From an uncultured Candidatus Saccharibacteria bacterium (GTDB taxonomy: Bacteria; Patescibacteriota; Saccharimonadia; Saccharimonadales; Saccharimonadaceae): a stretch of 64,000 nucleotides of DNA. Below are positions 61,801-64,000 of the stretch, piece after piece; within the stretch, counting starts at the first letter, position 1; every line of letters starts with the position of its first letter. Location of the stretch: assembly GCA_934725355.1 (NCBI GenBank), contig CAKVAO010000002.1, positions 1 to 64,000 of the forward strand, read 5' to 3'. Under the pieces are notes generated by a model, which was not told the origin of the DNA, searched no databases, and was given only the letters and a program-made list of their open reading frames with translations. The position numbers and the translations under genes were made by a program.

Positions 61801-62641
61801 GCTCGTCTGTGTAAGCCTTGTTGATGTCAATTCTTGTGTTTTCTGCAAAAGTTTGTAATTCTTTGCTTATTGACGGGTATTTAGCGCCGGGCTGCCCGTC
61901 CTTTTGGGCTTTTATTTTGGTAATTTTTTGCTCTATTTTGTCGAAAAAATTTTGTTTCAGATGCTCGGCTACAATAGGATTTGTAGTATCAATCTTACGT
62001 CGTATTTTGGTGAAGTTCTTCTGTTCGTATAGTTGCACTGCTTTCTCGCCCATCTTGAAGCTATGCCATTTGTTGACACGCTCACGGAGCTCAATGGATT
62101 TTTGTTTGACGGAATCAATTGTGCCGTGTATATGACTAGTGGCTGATTGCTCTAGATTAGCTAGCTTCTCGCTTGTTCCCTTGACAAAAGCACTCAGTGA
62201 TATCCCCTGCTCGTCACCCAGTAGATCATCAGCGTGTTCTGCTAATTCGGGATGTTTGCATAGAACTTGGGCGGTCGGAGTTCTAGTAGGGTCGCCACCG
62301 TATTTGCCTTTTGTTAATCCACCTATACTATGAATGCTGTTAATAGCTAAGGAATGATCAATTGATTCCTTCTCTTCGGGCGTGATTATACTGTCGGCAT
62401 TGGCGGCAGCGATATTGTGATCGACATATGCAACTGTATAGGTATCAACAGCCTGATCTCGCTCCTCGGCTGAGCATGGCGCATTTTGCTCGCTAATAGC
62501 ATCTACCGCTGCGTCAAGCTCGGCGTGCGACTGATTCATTAACTCAAGGGCGCGTTTATGAGTCTCTTTCTCGTTGTCAGTTAATGTGTCCCAGGCGGTG
62601 CTGTGTAGCTCGTGCTCATTGTTATATTGTTTTTCGTGCAT
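58865..62641 (-). CDS. very large unidentified protein (1258 residues)
   Basis: I do not recognise this protein. It has no signal peptide or membrane segment. It is mostly helical, polar and Asn/Asp-rich. Short linkers (for example a Gly/Thr-rich stretch near residues 645-665) suggest several domains. The last 150 residues look like a distinct alpha/beta domain (CERGIGIKGYASNIILGFTA, EEAGGGAEVYNEVALYRY, QPTCVIQYGGERINKDIERV, LPVLWVDINTYY), faintly like C-terminal domains of hypothetical Firmicutes proteins. TATAAT at 62672-62677 gives a leader of about 24 bases without a ribosome site. It could be a host-interaction or conflict protein, but this is only suggested by size and layout. Confidence 0.55.
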   Translation of the reverse strand: MHEKQYNNEHELHSTAWDTLTDNEKETHKRALELMNQSHAELDAAVDAISEQNAPCSAEERDQAVDTYTVAYVDHNIAAANADSIITPEEKESIDHSLAINSIHSIGGLTKGKYGGDPTRTPTAQVLCKHPELAEHADDLLGDEQGISLSAFVKGTSEKLANLEQSATSHIHGTIDSVKQKSIELRERVNKWHSFKMGEKAVQLYEQKNFTKIRRKIDTTNPIVAEHLKQNFFDKIEQKITKIKAQKDGQPGAKYPSISKELQTFAENTRIDINKAYTDERVSKLIVGELSARLSDNAADAANRAETFSAKLNEYAAKGFELPPTKESADMTLKYLEVFTSSASTKLPDEAVIATISNLVTSSNMFDPHNLATYMRNSVNNNNTLNNETLPNVMLCQLSQIRKAGSIDKIDSKQLDQLGSCVKTLKSIGMDLSYSSPDTIQELVRNAKIHETPTKDIQDSFVNHGIIDNLDADAMFKRVSRDLVDSGHTNNMLGSPHYSPLPMLSDSVCKMGAADRNRMSFWTDKGGLNVDTFESAKLEVIQKISGSALCSSNEETYKLHRFYDSILDVGNLEQERFLRGEQSFSSYEYYRLSPREKAYLSLEQDAQRFDRKAGENTAGTTTGNNSEVSGVGIITDNDQYGLNTTPGRAFFSTHRDKAKDYFNSNGTSTPQLASDMFKHGIWEPMLNLANDKDPSIIENLNSEQRSAIDTAMTIKDPWLRTYFARFNAQHNANLEQLTVAANYVNSQDKLLLGVDFKQRPGLIRLIVEGRNKIIGDDTIKSLAKYDSGGDEILANMSDVEISQTIQQFNDISQLPTVFKDKSELLARFLRCQKSTGSKELFKSVADNINTLSDQAIGNLQLILACQNRFDIHNIDELDNYSQIVASKLESDLESDDPKRICAAHEYILDPLESIRPQTFNPHNLYSDEMVDLLNKGILNTTDVEFIQIRQALNASHLTAREADAQLATKYSAEELALLSLRQKLDMCIVENYNAYNQLHFHTNPKITKESINKALAPDNFMVLSNVAEKIEQYYTKNWNDALLDLDAEAPGMDHTTLESGCKVVKLHGAKFAVLSHDTGVSLSPISRDHNHDVDPTSNKLQDAAAKDPDALNCSYGLSTISTSLITDNCERGIGIKGYASNIILGFTAIPDGGLLGMYHSDARTTHGQGRLNPSMRSKLESFEDFARIEEAGGGAEVYNEVALYRYVSTEDGADRTQPTCVIQYGGERINKDIERVATQMNLPVLWVDINTYYKNKES

Positions 62642-62709
62642 GTTGTTCTACTAGCTAGATAATGTATAGGAATTATAGCATAAACAGAACCATAGCACTA
62701 AAGAATTGG

Positions 62710-63717
62710 CTATTTGTCGGCGGTGGCGTTGGCCAACTTAACCATTTCAGCCTCAGCGGATTTTTGGGTCGGGCGGCGGCGATGGGTAGTTGGCTTCTTG
62801 GCGGTCTTCTTGGTTTCGAACCCACCGGCGCTTTGCGCCACCTCCCTTTGCGAAAGGGAGGTGTTAGATGAATTCTTTAGCTGGTCAGAGTGAAACGCAG
62901 GTGCTGATTTAATTTTGGCGCTAGCGGTTTTGTCTTTGCGGCTGGCGCGGATAGTTTTGACGGCCTTGGCGGTCTTGGCGTTGGTATGGCCAGTGCCTTT
63001 GCCGCTCTTGGTTTCGATCTTCTTGGCGAACATCATGCGACCGGCTTCGGTCTGCAGCGAGCGAATAATTTCAACCTTAACTTTCTGACCGATCAGGTTT
63101 TTGCTGTCTTCGACTACCACCATTGTGCCATCGTTTAGATAACCAACAGCTTGATCGCGGTTGGCGCCTTGCTGAATTAGTTCAATCTCAACACGATCAC
63201 CTGGCAGGTACTGGGCACGCATCACCTGTGCAATTTCGTTGACGTTAATCACTGGCACGTCCATCACCTTGGCTACACGATTCAGATTGAAGTCTGTTGT
63301 GGCGATGGATGCGTCGTAGTTTTTGGCGAGGTCTAACAAGCGCTCGTCCACGCCACCGTGGCCGACTCGACCATCATTAACGATGGCTACACTAACGCTA
63401 TCCATAGCCTTTAGGACGCGCACGTTCTCTAGACCCTTGCGGGCACGAACGCGTTTTTCATGGTCGGCTTTATCGGCTAATAGCTGCATCTCGACAACCA
63501 CGCTACGTGGTACGATGATCTCGGCGGTAATAATGCCGGTCTTAGCTAGGTCGACAATGCGGCCATCCATTAAGGCGCAGCTATCTAGTAGCATGCTGCC
63601 GCGCGCGACCTTTAGCTGGCGCTGGCGCAATTTCATAACTGTTAGATAGGTTGCTTCGACTAATACAATTGTACAGATAACACAGGTAGCAACTGCTACC
63701 CAATTAAAATTTTGCAT
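62710..63717 (-). CDS. PIN/TRAM-domain membrane protein (YacL-like)
   Basis: This 335-residue protein has one N-terminal membrane helix (about 5-25), a PIN RNase-like domain (MLLDSCALMDGRIVDLAKTG, VDERLLDLAKNYDASIATTD with the acidic residues) and a TRAM-like beta barrel (GDRVEIELIQQGANRDQAVG). A basic Lys/Ala-rich tail then carries an in-frame palindromic repeat (about residues 285-301) and the shared SAEAEMVKLANA end. YacL-type proteins resemble this apart from the tail. AAAGGA lies 11 bases before the ATG, behind a TATAAT. Confidence 0.85.
   Translation of the reverse strand: MQNFNWVAVATCVICTIVLVEATYLTVMKLRQRQLKVARGSMLLDSCALMDGRIVDLAKTGIITAEIIVPRSVVVEMQLLADKADHEKRVRARKGLENVRVLKAMDSVSVAIVNDGRVGHGGVDERLLDLAKNYDASIATTDFNLNRVAKVMDVPVINVNEIAQVMRAQYLPGDRVEIELIQQGANRDQAVGYLNDGTMVVVEDSKNLIGQKVKVEIIRSLQTEAGRMMFAKKIETKSGKGTGHTNAKTAKAVKTIRASRKDKTASAKIKSAPAFHSDQLKNSSNTSLSQREVAQSAGGFETKKTAKKPTTHRRRPTQKSAEAEMVKLANATADK
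62715..62763 (-). repeat. 49-bp direct repeat, copy 2
   Basis: This is the partner of 58615-58663. It lies at the 3' end of the PIN/TRAM gene, just upstream of the 1258-residue protein gene. Confidence 0.75.
62815..62862 (-). repeat. palindromic repeat element inside PIN/TRAM gene
   Basis: On the minus strand: ACCTCCCTTT-CGC-AAAGGGAGGT, then GGCGC-AAA-GCGCC and GGTGGGTTCGAA. It is translated as TSLSQREVAQSAGGFE in frame within the low-complexity tail. Confidence 0.75.
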
Positions 63718-63797
63718 AATAAATAATTCCTTTCGCCAGTCATTATATCACATCTGATGACTACAGGGGTACTGCGGTGATATGGTATAATTTAGAA

Positions 63798-64000
63798 ATG
63801 GACAAAGAGATTCTGGAACACCAAAAATACATTAATGATGAGCTAAAAAGAATTGGCAAACTAACAAGTGCTAAGCAACGCGACGATCTGGCTTTGCTAG
63901 CTGGTTATAATGATGCGATGATCCGTAACTTCCAACACGAACGTCAGATTCATCTGATGGTAACCTTCTTCTTTGCCTTGATTGCAATCGGCTCTTGGAT
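63798..64000 (+). CDS. start of a membrane protein, 3'-truncated by window
   Basis: TGGTATAAT (TATAAT 63786-63791) lies 6 bases before an ATG opening a frame that runs off the window. The 67 visible residues begin MDKEILEHQKYINDELKRI, a helical soluble part, and reach a hydrophobic stretch (LMVTFFFALIAIGSW) at the edge. It is divergent from the PIN/TRAM gene. No family is recognised. Confidence 0.6.
   Translation, partial: MDKEILEHQKYINDELKRIGKLTSAKQRDDLALLAGYNDAMIRNFQHERQIHLMVTFFFALIAIGSW

Noticed and set aside
1..64000. UGA recoded as glycine (SR1/Gracilibacteria code)
   Set aside because: Real genes end in TGA in the expected place (for example at 12931-12933) and no conserved gene contains in-frame TGA.
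1..64000. Insertion sequence or prophage
   Set aside because: No transposase, integrase or phage structural motif was seen; the only mobile-like traces are the short palindromic repeats and the 49-bp direct repeats.

Overview
The window looks like a chromosomal segment of a Candidatus Saccharibacteria (TM7, Patescibacteria/CPR) bacterium or a close relative. This is inferred from gene content and order: gatCAB with an extra membrane gene, a compact mraZ-rsmH-ftsL-ftsI-mraY-ftsW-murG-ftsQ division and wall cluster, a eukaryote-type glycogen branching enzyme, acetate kinase, and few anabolic genes. It is also inferred from a very regular promoter habit: a TATAAT box, often TGGTATAAT, lies only about 6-11 bases before the ATG, so many mRNAs must be leaderless. 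UGA is used as an ordinary stop, which argues against the UGA-recoding SR1 and Gracilibacteria lineages.

Region by region. 1-7.8 kb is a defence and conflict block: a split N6-adenine methyltransferase, a small membrane protein and a GIY-YIG/helicase protein in one operon, then a class III-like Fic protein and two tandem RelE/ParE-type toxin-antitoxin modules with near-identical 5' ends. 8-15 kb holds gatC-gatA-(membrane/HEPN-like)-gatB, a GalU-like nucleotidyltransferase, a possible DUF4868 (KwaB-like) protein and yvcK/glmR. 15-26.4 kb is the division and wall cluster. It has an apparent MraZ operator, a structured mraZ-rsmH intergenic region and two microgenes. 26.4-27.5 kb is largely gene-free.

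27.6-36.2 kb carries a complete type II-C CRISPR-Cas locus: a 28-repeat array on the + strand, and cas9-cas1-cas2 plus a candidate tracrRNA on the - strand. Every repeat ends in an extended -10 promoter (TGGTATAAT), as in Neisseria-type II-C arrays, and it matches the leaderless promoters of the host genes. The tracrRNA candidate has its own TTGACA-N18-TACAAT promoter and a degenerate repeat as anti-repeat. A NERD nuclease gene and a duplicated gene fragment flank it.

36-46 kb holds unidentified proteins, acetate kinase, a CYTH-domain protein, an SDR/Gfo-Idh-MocA pair and five tRNA genes (Gln, Leu-CAA, Cys, Gly, Phe). 46.5 kb carries a compact structured RNA candidate divergent from rarA. 47.9-58.6 kb has the branching enzyme, an FAD-linked oxidase, a dihydrouridine synthase, a secreted beta-helix protein with an APNTG sorting-like tail, and a UvrD/RecB-type helicase-nuclease. 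58.6-64 kb holds a 1258-residue unidentified protein flanked by 49-bp direct repeats, a PIN/TRAM protein and the start of a further gene.

A small palindromic repeat (CCTCCCTTT/AAAGGGAGG plus a GC-rich second hairpin) occurs three times. Two copies sit in frame inside the coding sequences of the helicase and the PIN/TRAM protein. Functions are assigned from motifs read by eye; no database search was run.
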